Source of the DNA: Parvularculaceae bacterium | GTDB taxonomy: Bacteria; Pseudomonadota; Alphaproteobacteria; Caulobacterales; Parvularculaceae | Reading direction: 5' to 3' | NCBI GenBank assembly: GCA_020446945.1 | Contig: JAGRDS010000010.1 | Location: forward strand, 171,840-235,839 | DNA: 64,000 bases | Shown: positions 8,928 to 17,434 of the stretch, one piece after another | How the letters are laid out: each line of letters starts with the position of its first letter | Numbering within the stretch: position 1 is the first letter of the stretch | The notes under the pieces: generated by a model | What the model was told of the DNA's origin: nothing | The model's database searches: none | What the model saw: the letters and a program-made list of their open reading frames with translations, nothing else | Program-made: the position numbers and the translations under genes

Positions 8928-9388
8928 CCCGGAACACGCAGCGAATATTCAAACACGGGTTTTTCGGTTGTCGCCGCTGTAATCGAGAGTGTGACGGGCG
9001 AAACGCTTGAAGAAACGCTTAGAAATAAAATATTCGAACCGAACGGGCTGAAACGAACAGGCTATCATTTCAACCTTTCGGACGGCCAGTCCTGTGCTTA
9101 CGGATATGACAATGACGTATGTCAGGACAATATTTCAAACCGCATCGCCGATTTGGGCGAGGATTGGTGGGTGCTGAAAGGCAAAGGAGGCATTCAAGCG
9201 TCGGCGCGCGACATGCAGCGATGGGCGCATGTCTTGCGCGGCGAGGGCGCATTACGCCCGCAGACGATCCGCGCGATGATTTTTTCTTTTATCTTGTCGG
9301 GAATAGCGGTGAAGAGGTGTCGAAAGACGCCGTACGGATGGTGCGCAAGAAATTGTTCGAAGCGGGCGATGGACCGCCGGGCGGTTAG
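8928..9388 (+). pseudogene. remnant of a serine hydrolase (class C beta-lactamase-like) gene
   Basis: From about 8928 the plus strand reads PGTRSEYSNTGFSVVAAV and continues through VTGETLEETLRNKIFEPNGL, which closely resembles the middle of beta-lactamase-family serine hydrolases, including the YSN catalytic element. No start codon or SxxK segment precedes it, so the 5' third is missing. The match holds to ARDMQRWAHVLRGEGAL at about 9240 in one frame, then shifts near 9280. A different frame gives FYLVGNSGEEVSKDAV, which resembles the family's C-terminal strand and ends at TAG 9388. The roughly 80 residues expected between these parts are absent. I infer 5' truncation plus an internal deletion with frameshift. 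Confidence 0.7.
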
Positions 9389-9425
9389 GCGCCTGCGGTC
9401 CATCGAGATCGAATAGTTTCTCGCG

Positions 9426-11201
9426 CTAGAAAACCGCCTTCGCTTGCGATTCACCCATCATCGCCTTGCGGACCATCGGGATCGGCGGACCGCCATAGGA
9501 AAGGAATTCATCGTGGAATTCCTTCCACCCTTCAAGGCCGGTCGCGTCCGGATAGTTTTTCGCAACCCAGTCATTGCGCAACCGGCGGATCATCAACTTG
9601 CCCATCGTATAATTGAGATAGGCGGGATCATAGGTGCCGCGTGCGGCCTGCTGCATCGAATTGCCGGCGTCCTGATAGCATTCGTTGCGGAACAGGTTGA
9701 GGCTTTCCTCAACCGTCATGCCTCTCGCATGCAGACCGATCGCCGACAGGTAACGGCAATTTCGCAGCAGCGCGTTCGAAAGCTGGCCGATTTTTGTTTC
9801 AGGATCGCCGTCATGCAGCCCGGCCTCCAGCATCATTTCCTCGCCGTAATGCGCCCATCCCTCGGCGAAGGCGTAACCGACGAACAGCTTTCCGAAAATC
9901 GACTTGGCGCGATTTGCATGCAGGAAGTTGAGGAAATGGCCCGGCCAGACTTCGTGAACGGACGTGCCGAGCAAATCCATCTTGCCGGGAATATACGCCG
10001 CGCGCGTTTCCGCATCCCATGACGGGTCCGGCGGCGAGATATAATAGACGGACGGCAAGCCGGTTTCATAAGGGCCGGGTATGTCGATATAGGCCGAATT
10101 CTGCCGGTTATAGGGCGGGGATTCCTCGACCAGCGCTTCTTCCGTACCCGGAATGGAAACGAGATTCTTCTCGATCAGGAATTGCTTTAGCGGCGGCAAT
10201 TGCCGGCGCGCTTCTTCAACCGGTCCGTCCTCGGGCTTGTCCGCAGCCATCTTGCCCATGCAATCGGCCATCGACGCGTCCGGCGCATAAACGGCGCAAG
10301 CCTCCGCCAGCGCATCCTGGTTGCGCTTCAGGTCCGCACGGCCGATCGCTTCGAGTTCGTCGAGCGAAATATCGACGCCCTCGGTGCGGCGCACCATTGC
10401 GTGAAACTTGTCGGCGCCGAGCGCGAAGCCGGCATCTGTCGCGGGCACGGAGCCGACATGGTCTGAGACATCCTGCATCGCGGCGGCGGCTGCGGCGGCG
10501 GCGTCGTCGAATTCGGCCTGCAACTGCGCGTCATCGACCGAGGCGAAAGCCGCTTTCGCATCGCCGAGATAATATTCGGCGTATCCGCTAAAGCCCGCCT
10601 GCGCCAGTTTCAAATAGGTTGCCGGGAGCGGCAGCGTCAGATTCTCCTTGATGTGTTCTGCGGCCTCCGGCACGCCTTTCAGATATTTGATGAATGCGCG
10701 CAAGCGCGTTTCCGCGTCAGCGTAGGGGCGCGTCGCATATACCGAAGGGCTCAATCCGCCGATATAAAAACGGGGGTTCTTGTGCGGCGCGTCGGCGTCT
10801 TCGAGCCAGAAGAGTTCGCCATCCATCACGCTGATCAGATAATCGCGTTCGAATTTTTCGGCGTCCGTCATATTCGTATCATCGACGGCGCGCGCATCGG
10901 CGATCGCCTTTTTGCGCATTGCGATATTCGCCGCGATGCCTTCTTCGCTCCAGTCGGGAAGTTCGCCGTCGAATTCGTGCTTGCCCTGATTGACGGCGAA
11001 ACCGGGGTTCAGCGGAAAGTAACCGTCGAGAAAAGACGCCATGAAATCCGGCCAGGGCGAGGCGGCTTCAATCTCGGCGCCGGATGCTGTTTCAGCGGGC
11101 GCGGCGATTTCTTCGCCTGTTTCCGTCCCGGCCTGTTTCGCGCAGCCCGCCGCAGCGAGCGCGCCGAGCGAGGCGGCGAGCAATAATTTGTGCAATTTCA
11201 T
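9426..11201 (-). CDS. DUF885 family lipoprotein, predicted metallohydrolase
   Basis: A 591-residue protein with a lipoprotein signal (MKLHKLLLAASLGALAAAGC, lipidated C20), an acidic low-complexity linker, and a DUF885 domain. The metal-binding-like helix reads HEVWPGHFLNF, followed by AFAEGWAHYGEEMM, which together provide HExxxxH-type and downstream Glu ligands. DUF885 proteins are thought to be zinc-dependent peptidases related to the M32-like fold, here anchored in the periplasm. The start at 11201 is preferred over an upstream in-frame ATG at 11249 because GGAG precedes it and the signal peptide begins there. Confidence 0.85.
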   Translation of the reverse strand: MKLHKLLLAASLGALAAAGCAKQAGTETGEEIAAPAETASGAEIEAASPWPDFMASFLDGYFPLNPGFAVNQGKHEFDGELPDWSEEGIAANIAMRKKAIADARAVDDTNMTDAEKFERDYLISVMDGELFWLEDADAPHKNPRFYIGGLSPSVYATRPYADAETRLRAFIKYLKGVPEAAEHIKENLTLPLPATYLKLAQAGFSGYAEYYLGDAKAAFASVDDAQLQAEFDDAAAAAAAAMQDVSDHVGSVPATDAGFALGADKFHAMVRRTEGVDISLDELEAIGRADLKRNQDALAEACAVYAPDASMADCMGKMAADKPEDGPVEEARRQLPPLKQFLIEKNLVSIPGTEEALVEESPPYNRQNSAYIDIPGPYETGLPSVYYISPPDPSWDAETRAAYIPGKMDLLGTSVHEVWPGHFLNFLHANRAKSIFGKLFVGYAFAEGWAHYGEEMMLEAGLHDGDPETKIGQLSNALLRNCRYLSAIGLHARGMTVEESLNLFRNECYQDAGNSMQQAARGTYDPAYLNYTMGKLMIRRLRNDWVAKNYPDATGLEGWKEFHDEFLSYGGPPIPMVRKAMMGESQAKAVF

Positions 11202-11358
11202 GAAGGTCTCCGATCGGTCGAACAGAATTGACGGGCCGGACCATGGCACGATGAACGTATTAATGCCAAGGACCGCATGGTCGCATGCGTCTTTAGCTTT
11301 CGCGCCCGTGCGCCGATGGATGCGAAGCGGGCGCGCGCGTTAGGGTTACGCCAGCTAT

Positions 11359-12435
11359 CTAATCCATCGTTACGCCGAACAAGGCGCCGATTGCGAATGT
11401 TGCGCCGCCGGCGAGCGCGCCGATGACGAGCATTCGAACGCCGCCGAGAAACGCATTGCGGCCGGAAAAGAGGCTCGTAATCGCGCCGACGCCGAACAGC
11501 GCAAAGCCGGCGATAATGCAGGCGAAGGGAACCGGCGAAGACGCGCCGGCCAGAAACGGAATGAGCGGCAGGAATGCGCCGCCCGAAAACGCGGCGAATG
11601 ACGACAGGCCCGCGCCGGCGGCGGAGCCTAGATCGTCGGGGTTGAGGCCGAGTTCTTCGCGCGCCAGCGTATCGAGGGCCGTTACCGGGTCTGCGATCAG
11701 TTTCTTCGCGACGCTCCGCGCTTCCTCAAGCGGCAGCCCGCGCGCTTCATAGATAAGCGCTAGTTCTTCGGCTTCTTCTTCAGGATAGAGTTCAAGCTCC
11801 TCTTTTTCCTGCGCGATCTGGTACTCAAACATTTCGCGTTGCGTGCGCATGGAGACATATTCGCCCGCCGCCATGGAAAAGGCGCCGGCGAGCAGGCCGG
11901 CGACGCCGGTGATGAATACGGTTTCGTTGGCGACGCCCGCGCCCGCCATTCCGAGAACGAGGCTGGTGTTCGAGACGAGTCCGTCATTGACGCCGAAAAC
12001 GCCGGCGCGCAGGACGCCGCCATTGCCGCGCCTGTGCCGCGCGCCGATCTCGCCGATCGTCGTCGGCATCGCATGCGCGCCGGGAAGCATCCTGCCGGAA
12101 TAGACGGAAAGACCGCGCACTTTCATCGCGGTGAGAACGATCCTGATGCGGCGGGGACCGAAGATCGCGATCAATTTTTCGACTATTCGGGTTCTAAGGT
12201 TCGGCGTAAAGGCGCGATCAGTTTTGTATTTGCGGGCGATGATCGCCGCCTGACCTTCGCATTCAGCGGCGAGTTCTTCGAACAGGCGCTTGATTACAGG
12301 GTCTTTTTCAGCCGCGGCGACTGCTCTTGTCAGATAGGCTGCGGCTTTTTCCCGCCGCCAGCTTCGCTCATGTTCGATATGCGAACAGGTCATTTTCAGG
12401 TAAGGCCTTTCGAAATGCTGCGAATTGCCTAACAT
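11359..12435 (-). CDS. VIT1/CCC1-family transporter with N-terminal ferritin-like domain
   Basis: A 358-residue protein. Residues 1-140 are helical and rubrerythrin-like (HIEHERSWRREKAAAYLTRA, then RLFEELAAECEGQAA). The C-terminal part is a VIT1/CCC1 domain with GVFGVNDGLVSNTSLVLGM, SMAAGEYVSM, a charged cytoplasmic metal-binding section (EKEELELYPEEEAEELALIY) and three further membrane helices. Family members move Fe2+ or Mn2+ out of the cytosol, and the ferritin-like part probably senses or delivers metal. The start is uncertain: ATG 12435 or ATG 12393. The gene diverges from an amidohydrolase gene with only 31-73 bases between the starts. Confidence 0.85.
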   Translation of the reverse strand: MLGNSQHFERPYLKMTCSHIEHERSWRREKAAAYLTRAVAAAEKDPVIKRLFEELAAECEGQAAIIARKYKTDRAFTPNLRTRIVEKLIAIFGPRRIRIVLTAMKVRGLSVYSGRMLPGAHAMPTTIGEIGARHRRGNGGVLRAGVFGVNDGLVSNTSLVLGMAGAGVANETVFITGVAGLLAGAFSMAAGEYVSMRTQREMFEYQIAQEKEELELYPEEEAEELALIYEARGLPLEEARSVAKKLIADPVTALDTLAREELGLNPDDLGSAAGAGLSSFAAFSGGAFLPLIPFLAGASSPVPFACIIAGFALFGVGAITSLFSGRNAFLGGVRMLVIGALAGGATFAIGALFGVTMD

Positions 12436-12466
12436 GGACTGACTCGTGTTCTCCGGAGGGGTGTTG

Positions 12467-14080
12467 ATGAGAGTGATAGCGTTCGCGGCGATGCTGGCCG
12501 CGATGGCGGGGCAGGCTTTTGCGGCGCCCGAAGGTGTTGCAGCGCGTCATGACGCGACAGGACCGTACAAGAGGCTGATCGTTCGCGGCGCGACATTGAT
12601 CGACGGATCGGGCGCGCCGCCCTTCGGACCGGTCGATATCGTCGTGGAGAACGATCGCATTTCGCGGATCGTGTCGGTTGGAAGCCCCGGACTTGAAATC
12701 GATCCCGAAGATCGCCCGCCTTTGAACGGCGGGACGGAAATAGATGCGACCGGCAAATATGTCCTTCCGGGTTTCGTCAACCTGCATGGCCACATCCACA
12801 GCAGGGAATCCGGGCAGGGCGTGCCGCCCGATTACATTTTCAAGCTCTGGCTGATGCATGGCGTGACGACGGTGCGCGAGGTCGGCAACGACAAGGGCGC
12901 GGCCTACACGAACGAATTGCTGAAAGCGAGCGCGCGCAATGAAATCGATGGGCCGCGAATTTATTCCTACCCGTTTTTCGGCACATGCGGCTCGGGCGGG
13001 GTCGATACGCCGGGCGAGGCGCGCGCGGAAATCCGCGCCTGCAAGAATTCCGGCGCGTCGGGAGTCAAGTTTTTCAGCGCCCCCGAGGAAATCTTGTGGG
13101 CCGCCTTCGATGAAGCGAAAAAACTCGGCCTCAAGACGACGATGCATCACGCGCAACTGGCCGTCGCGCATGCCGACGTTCTCGACACATCGGGCCACGG
13201 GCTAACTTCGATGGAACACTGGTACGGCCTTCCCGAAGCGCTGTTCGAAGACAAGGCGATCCAGGATTATCCGGTCGACTACAATTATTCCGACGAGCAG
13301 CACCGATTCGGCGAGGCGGGGAAATTGTGGGCGCAGGCCGCAGCGCCGGGCAGCGAGCGCTGGAATTATGTTCGCGATACGCTGCTGGAGCGCAATTTCG
13401 CAATCATCCCGACTTTCACAATCTATCTTGCAAGCCGCGACTGGATGCGCACGCGCCGCGCCGAATGGCATGACGAATTCACAATGCCGTCGCTTTGGAA
13501 TTTCTATCGCCCCGACCGCAACGCGCACGGCTCCTACTGGTTCGACTGGGGCACCGAGCAGGAGGTCGCCTGGCGCGACAATTACAAGCGCTGGATGACG
13601 TTTATCAATGAATACAAGAACAAGGGCGGGCGCGTCGGGGCCGGAGAGGACGCCGGCTATATCTACTCGACCTATGGTTTTGGATATATCCAGGAACTGG
13701 AACTGCTGCGCGAGGCGGGGTTTCATCCGCTCGAAGTCATCCGCGCGGCGACGCTTGACGGCGCGCGCATCCTGGGCGCGGAAAGCGATATCGGCTCAGT
13801 GCAGGTCGGCAAGAAAGCCGATCTTGTAATCGTCGGTGAAAATCCGCTCGCCAATCTGAAAGTCCTCTATGCGACGGGCCATATCAAACTCGATCCGGAA
13901 ACGAACAAGCCGGTTCGCGTCGGCGGCGTTGATACGGTGATCAAGGACGGGCTCGTCTATGACGCGAAAGCGCTGGCGGCCGAGGTGAAAGCGATGGTTG
14001 CGGCGGAGAAAGAAAAAGCCGGCATCGCGCCGGGGCCCATGCCGATCGTCGATTTTAATTTTGAGAGTACGGAGAGATGA
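12467..14080 (+). CDS. secreted amidohydrolase
   Basis: A 537-residue protein of the imidazolonepropionase-related amidohydrolase superfamily. A signal peptide (MRVIAFAAMLAAMAGQAFA) directs it to the periplasm. Metal-binding motifs are HGH in NLHGHIHS, histidines in TTMHHAQLAVAHAD and HGLTSMEHWYG, and the late Asp in GAGEDAGYI. The substrate is not assignable; family members act on peptides, lactones or cyclic amides. I chose ATG 12467, which follows GGAGGGG by 6 bases, over an upstream in-frame ATG at 12446. The stop overlaps the beginning of the M20 peptidase gene, which suggests the two products act together, perhaps on dipeptides or acyl-amino acids. Confidence 0.85.
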   Translation: MRVIAFAAMLAAMAGQAFAAPEGVAARHDATGPYKRLIVRGATLIDGSGAPPFGPVDIVVENDRISRIVSVGSPGLEIDPEDRPPLNGGTEIDATGKYVLPGFVNLHGHIHSRESGQGVPPDYIFKLWLMHGVTTVREVGNDKGAAYTNELLKASARNEIDGPRIYSYPFFGTCGSGGVDTPGEARAEIRACKNSGASGVKFFSAPEEILWAAFDEAKKLGLKTTMHHAQLAVAHADVLDTSGHGLTSMEHWYGLPEALFEDKAIQDYPVDYNYSDEQHRFGEAGKLWAQAAAPGSERWNYVRDTLLERNFAIIPTFTIYLASRDWMRTRRAEWHDEFTMPSLWNFYRPDRNAHGSYWFDWGTEQEVAWRDNYKRWMTFINEYKNKGGRVGAGEDAGYIYSTYGFGYIQELELLREAGFHPLEVIRAATLDGARILGAESDIGSVQVGKKADLVIVGENPLANLKVLYATGHIKLDPETNKPVRVGGVDTVIKDGLVYDAKALAAEVKAMVAAEKEKAGIAPGPMPIVDFNFESTER

Positions 14081-14082
14081 AA

Positions 14083-15462
14083 ATGAAAAGACTTTTGCTC
14101 GCCGCCGCCGCGTCGGTCGCTTTTTGCGCGCCGGCCATGGCCGAAGACAAGGCGCTCGCTGACGCCGTCGCCGCCGATTACCCTTATGTTTTCGAACTCT
14201 ACAAGCATTTCCACGAGAATCCGGAACTCTCGTTCAAGGAAAGCGAGAGCGCCAAACGCATGATCAGCGAACTTGAAGGGCTCGGCTTCAAGGTGACGGC
14301 GGGCGTCGGCGACAAATGGACGAAAGCAAAGGCGAAAAAGGACGCCGGCAAGCTTGAGGACGGTGTCGGCGGCTATGGCTTTGTCGCCGTCATGAAGAAC
14401 GGCGAAGGGCCGACATTGATGATTCGCGCCGATATGGACGCGCTGCCGCTCGAAGAAAAAACCGGGCTTTCCTACGCCAGCAAGGTCGTCTCGACCGACT
14501 ATAACGGGCAGACGGCGCCTGTCATGCACGCCTGCGCGCATGACAGCCACATGGCGATCATGGTCGGAACGGCGCGCCGTCTTGCGGCGATGAAAGACCA
14601 GTGGAAGGGCACGCTCATCATGATCGGCCAGCCCGCCGAAGAAATCGGTCTCGGCGCAACGGCGATGCTGGAGGACGGGCTCTACAAGAAATTTCCAAAG
14701 CCGGATTACGTCATCATGGAACATACGTCCGGCTGGGATCCCGCCGGCGCGGTCACCTATACGTCCGGTTACGCGCTCGCCAATGTCGACAGCGTCGATA
14801 TTTATGTGAAGGGCGTCGGCGCGCACGGTTCGGCGCCGCATATCGGCAAGGATCCGATCGTCATCGGCGCGCAGATCGTCAACGCGCTGCAAACGCTAAT
14901 TTCGCGCGAAACCAATCCGCTCGATTCCGGCGTCGTTACGGTCGGCTCGTTCCAGGCCGGCTACAAGCACAATATCATTCCGGACGAGGCGCATCTCCAG
15001 ATCACCGTGCGCTCCTACAAGGACGAGGTGCGCGAACACCTTCTCGAAGGCATCAAGCGGATTGCGATCGCGCAGGCGCAGTCGGCCGGGCTTCCTCCTG
15101 AATTGATGCCGGTCGTGAAAATCGAACAGGATTACACGCCCTCGACCTACAACAATCCGGAGCTTACTGCGCGCGTCATGGCGGCGGTCGGCGAAAGTCT
15201 CGGACAAACGCGCGTCTATGAGCGTCCGCCGTCGATGGGCGGGGAGGATTTCAGCCAGTTCGGGCGCACGGAAGATAAAATTCCGACCATGATGATGTGG
15301 GTCGGCGGCCTCGATCCGGCGGCCTATCGCGCCGGCGTCGATGGTACGGGGCCGGTCCCGCCGGGCAACCACTCGCCGCTTTTCGCCCCGGTCCCCGAAC
15401 CGACATTGAAATCCGGCGTGCAGGCGATGACGGCGGCCGCGCTCGAACTGCTCGGCGAATAA
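14083..15462 (+). CDS. M20-family amidohydrolase (hippurate-hydrolase-like)
   Basis: A protein of 459 residues (461 from the upstream ATG at 14077) with signal peptide MKRLLLAAAASVAFCAPAMA. The M20/IAA-amino-acid hydrolase core shows RADMDALPLEE, the metal motif MHACAHDSHMA, the catalytic PAEEIG, MEHTSGWDP, and the dimerisation domain with GAHGSAPH. These enzymes remove an acyl group or cleave a peptide bond using two metal ions, here probably in the periplasm. GGAG at 14071-14074 is too close to ATG 14077, so ATG 14083 is the better start. It is coupled to the upstream amidohydrolase. A strong hairpin lies 40 bases after the stop. Confidence 0.88.
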   Translation: MKRLLLAAAASVAFCAPAMAEDKALADAVAADYPYVFELYKHFHENPELSFKESESAKRMISELEGLGFKVTAGVGDKWTKAKAKKDAGKLEDGVGGYGFVAVMKNGEGPTLMIRADMDALPLEEKTGLSYASKVVSTDYNGQTAPVMHACAHDSHMAIMVGTARRLAAMKDQWKGTLIMIGQPAEEIGLGATAMLEDGLYKKFPKPDYVIMEHTSGWDPAGAVTYTSGYALANVDSVDIYVKGVGAHGSAPHIGKDPIVIGAQIVNALQTLISRETNPLDSGVVTVGSFQAGYKHNIIPDEAHLQITVRSYKDEVREHLLEGIKRIAIAQAQSAGLPPELMPVVKIEQDYTPSTYNNPELTARVMAAVGESLGQTRVYERPPSMGGEDFSQFGRTEDKIPTMMMWVGGLDPAAYRAGVDGTGPVPPGNHSPLFAPVPEPTLKSGVQAMTAAALELLGE

Positions 15463-15501
15463 TCGCCAAGCCGTTTGACGCGCCGCGCTTTCCCTAAGAA
15501 A

Positions 15502-15525
15502 AGCGGGCCCCTTTCGGGGCCCGCT
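15502..15525. terminator. bidirectional rho-independent terminator
   Basis: A perfect 10-bp stem, AGCGGGCCCC paired with GGGGCCCGCT, encloses a TTTC loop. Read on the minus strand it is followed by TTTCTTA, and on the plus strand by CGTGTTT. It sits between the convergent M20 peptidase and S8 subtilase genes. Confidence 0.85.
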
Positions 15526-15551
15526 CGTGTTTCAGGGTCGAATTTCGACCC

Positions 15552-16913
15552 TTATTGCGTCGCCTTGTCGGCGCGCACCATGCCATGTCCGAATTCCTGA
15601 CGGCTGCCGATATTTTCGGCGCTTCGCGTCAGCAGAGCGCGCAATGCATTCGGCTTCATGCCCGGATTTTTCGCCTTGACGAGCGCGGCCACGCCGGAAA
15701 CGTGCGGCGTCGCCATCGACGTGCCGCCTTTCCAGCCCCAGCCGGGCGCGCAGCTGAACGTCGCCGCGCAAGCGGGGTCAGCGGCTACGGTCGTGCTGAG
15801 GATGAGATATTCAAACCAGTTGGCGGGGCGCCCGCTGTCGCAGGTGTCGATCTGCCCGCAATCGCCGCCAGGTCCGGCGATGCCGACCGGCGCGCCGTAG
15901 TTTGAATAAAACGCCCGGATGTCGAACGAGTTCGGGAACGGATAGCGAGGCGCCGGCTGAACGCCCGTCGCGCCCACATTCAGGATCTGCGGAATGTCGC
16001 CCGGCACATGAATGATGGTTCCGTTAAGGTCGAGCCCGCTATTGCCGGCTGACGCGACCATCAACGTGCCCTGTTTCGCAACGTAATTGGCGACACGCTT
16101 TTCAGCGGCGACATAGGTTGCGAGATCATTCGTGCCCTGACCGCCGAACTGGGCCGTCCCGCCAAGGCTCATCGAAATGACATCATAGCCCAGATCCGCC
16201 GCGTCGATCATCGCCGCCCAACGCGAGTCGGTGTAGGAGCAAACGCCGCAATCGGGGATCACCTCAAACGTATTGTAGGATGCGATTTTGGCGTCGGGCG
16301 CGACGCCGACGGCGCCGCCGCCGAAATTCGCCGCAGCCGTTCCCGCCGTGTGCGTACCGTGATCGCTATATTCCGGATACGGATTGCATCCGCCGATCGT
16401 AAAATCGCCGCCATCGGTCCCGGCCGAGGTGAAGCATCTCGCCGACACGACATTGCTGGCGAGATCCGGGTGGTTCCAAGCGACGCCGGTGTCGATGATC
16501 GCGACAGTTGCGCCGTCGCCGGTGTAACCGTTCGCCCATGCCTCCGGCGCGTGAACGCGGTCGATGCCCCACATCAGACCGGCGTCCGAAAACGCCGCGC
16601 CGCCCGCTTCGGGCGCCGCCGCATCCGTTGTCGCCGGCAATGTATCCGCTGCGCCGCCGCCGACTTTCGCTACGCCTGCAATGGCGCTTGCGTTGGCGAT
16701 GAATTGCGCATCGGCAGACGTTGCGATCGCAACGCCGACTTGGGGCAAGGTGCGCACAATCGCGCCGCCCGCCGCAGCGACATCCGCCTCCAGGCTGCTC
16801 GGAATCCGATTGTTCTTCATCAAGATGATGTAACGACCGTCATTCGCCATCGCCGATGCGCCAAGCGCAGCGACCGATACCGTTGTTGCGGCCAGGATTT
16901 TTCCTATTTTCAT
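15552..16913 (-). CDS. secreted S8 subtilisin-like serine protease
   Basis: A 453-residue subtilase with signal peptide MKIGKILAATTVSVAALGASAMA, a propeptide-like I9 region (about 25-85, GRYIILMKN), and a catalytic domain. The triad is D141 (AIIDTGVAW), H185 (YSDHGTHTAGT) and S399 (GGTSMATPHVSG); the oxyanion-hole Asn is in SAGNSG near 291. Several cysteine pairs (C221/C224, C352/C358, C382/C388) suggest disulfides in an exported protein. The ATG at 16913 follows GGAGGA by 6 bases; an in-frame upstream ATG at 17003 lacks support. It diverges from a protease-bearing autotransporter, so it could process that or other surface proteins. Confidence 0.9.
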   Translation of the reverse strand: MKIGKILAATTVSVAALGASAMANDGRYIILMKNNRIPSSLEADVAAAGGAIVRTLPQVGVAIATSADAQFIANASAIAGVAKVGGGAADTLPATTDAAAPEAGGAAFSDAGLMWGIDRVHAPEAWANGYTGDGATVAIIDTGVAWNHPDLASNVVSARCFTSAGTDGGDFTIGGCNPYPEYSDHGTHTAGTAAANFGGGAVGVAPDAKIASYNTFEVIPDCGVCSYTDSRWAAMIDAADLGYDVISMSLGGTAQFGGQGTNDLATYVAAEKRVANYVAKQGTLMVASAGNSGLDLNGTIIHVPGDIPQILNVGATGVQPAPRYPFPNSFDIRAFYSNYGAPVGIAGPGGDCGQIDTCDSGRPANWFEYLILSTTVAADPACAATFSCAPGWGWKGGTSMATPHVSGVAALVKAKNPGMKPNALRALLTRSAENIGSRQEFGHGMVRADKATQ

Positions 16914-16932
16914 GCAACGTCCTCCAATGTAA

Positions 16933-16948
16933 TTCACAGACCTGTGAA
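16933..16948. promoter_or_regulatory. inverted repeat in the S8 protease leader, candidate operator
   Basis: TTCACAG-AC-CTGTGAA is a perfect 7-bp inverted repeat ending 20 bases upstream of the protease start codon. The half-sites are in the reverse order of a CRP site (TCACA then TGTGA), so a CRP call is not supported. It could be an operator or an RNA hairpin just upstream of the ribosome site. Confidence 0.4.
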
Positions 16949-17089
16949 CGCTATCGAAAACAAAAAACGCCACAAGCGCTTGACTGAATTGCGCTAGAAT
17001 CATTCAAATTTGAAGTCCGAAACGGAGATTTGCTGCCAAGAATTCGTGCATTTGGTGTGCGTTGGAAAGGGATCAACCCTTTCCCGATG

Positions 17090-17262
17090 TGTCGGAATGC
17101 GGAAGCCGCGCGCGCCCTATCGCACGTCCGAGGCCGCTCGGCGGCGGCGGGCGCGCACAGGAATGAAGGCCTGCGCGCGGGATCGTTTTCTCGACATCGG
17201 CGCGATCATCTTTTTACCTTTCACTCTCGGCGTCATTTCCTGTTTGATCGATATGACCGTGT
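17090..17262 (-). pseudogene. degraded galU fragment
   Basis: The minus strand here reads DVEKTIPRAG and then a Gly-Leu-Gly-Arg-Ala-Ile segment, matching the intact GalU of this window (NVEKTIPRAGDLSYTRQ and GLGHAVW). After a frameshift the upstream part reads E-MTPRVKGKKMI, matching EATLKAKGKNDI. At the DNA level the shared block GCGCGCGGGATCGT-TTCTCGACAT aligns with galU around 21618-21645, and similarity continues on both sides. There is no start codon, and the frame is broken, with a stop at about 17075. It occupies the otherwise gene-free 520-base gap between the S8 protease and the autotransporter. Boundaries are approximate. Confidence 0.7.
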
Positions 17263-17434
17263 TTAAATGATTGCGCCCGGCTTTAGGAGGCGCAATTCAG
17301 GATGTTCCACTTAAGCAACTGAAAACAAATACTATTTTCGACCTGGACGCCGACACCTTAATATGTGGGCGGCGCTTGGGCGATTGGTTAATGCGTGGTA
17401 ACTATTTGGTGAGGCAACTAATGGGGAAGTTGGA

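Noticed and set aside
12368-13198. Minus-strand open frame opposite the amidohydrolase
   Set aside because: It is Arg-rich, lacks a ribosome site, and overlaps the clearly coding amidohydrolase for most of its length.
16933-16948. Possible CRP/FNR-type site upstream of the S8 protease
   Set aside because: The half-sites are in the opposite order from TGTGA-N6-TCACA, and spacing is 2 rather than 6, so CRP/FNR binding is not supported. It is kept as an unassigned inverted repeat.
17010-17270. An 86-codon plus-strand frame before the autotransporter
   Set aside because: The minus strand of this stretch matches GalU, and the plus frame has no ribosome site or domain, so it is best explained as a by-product of the relic.
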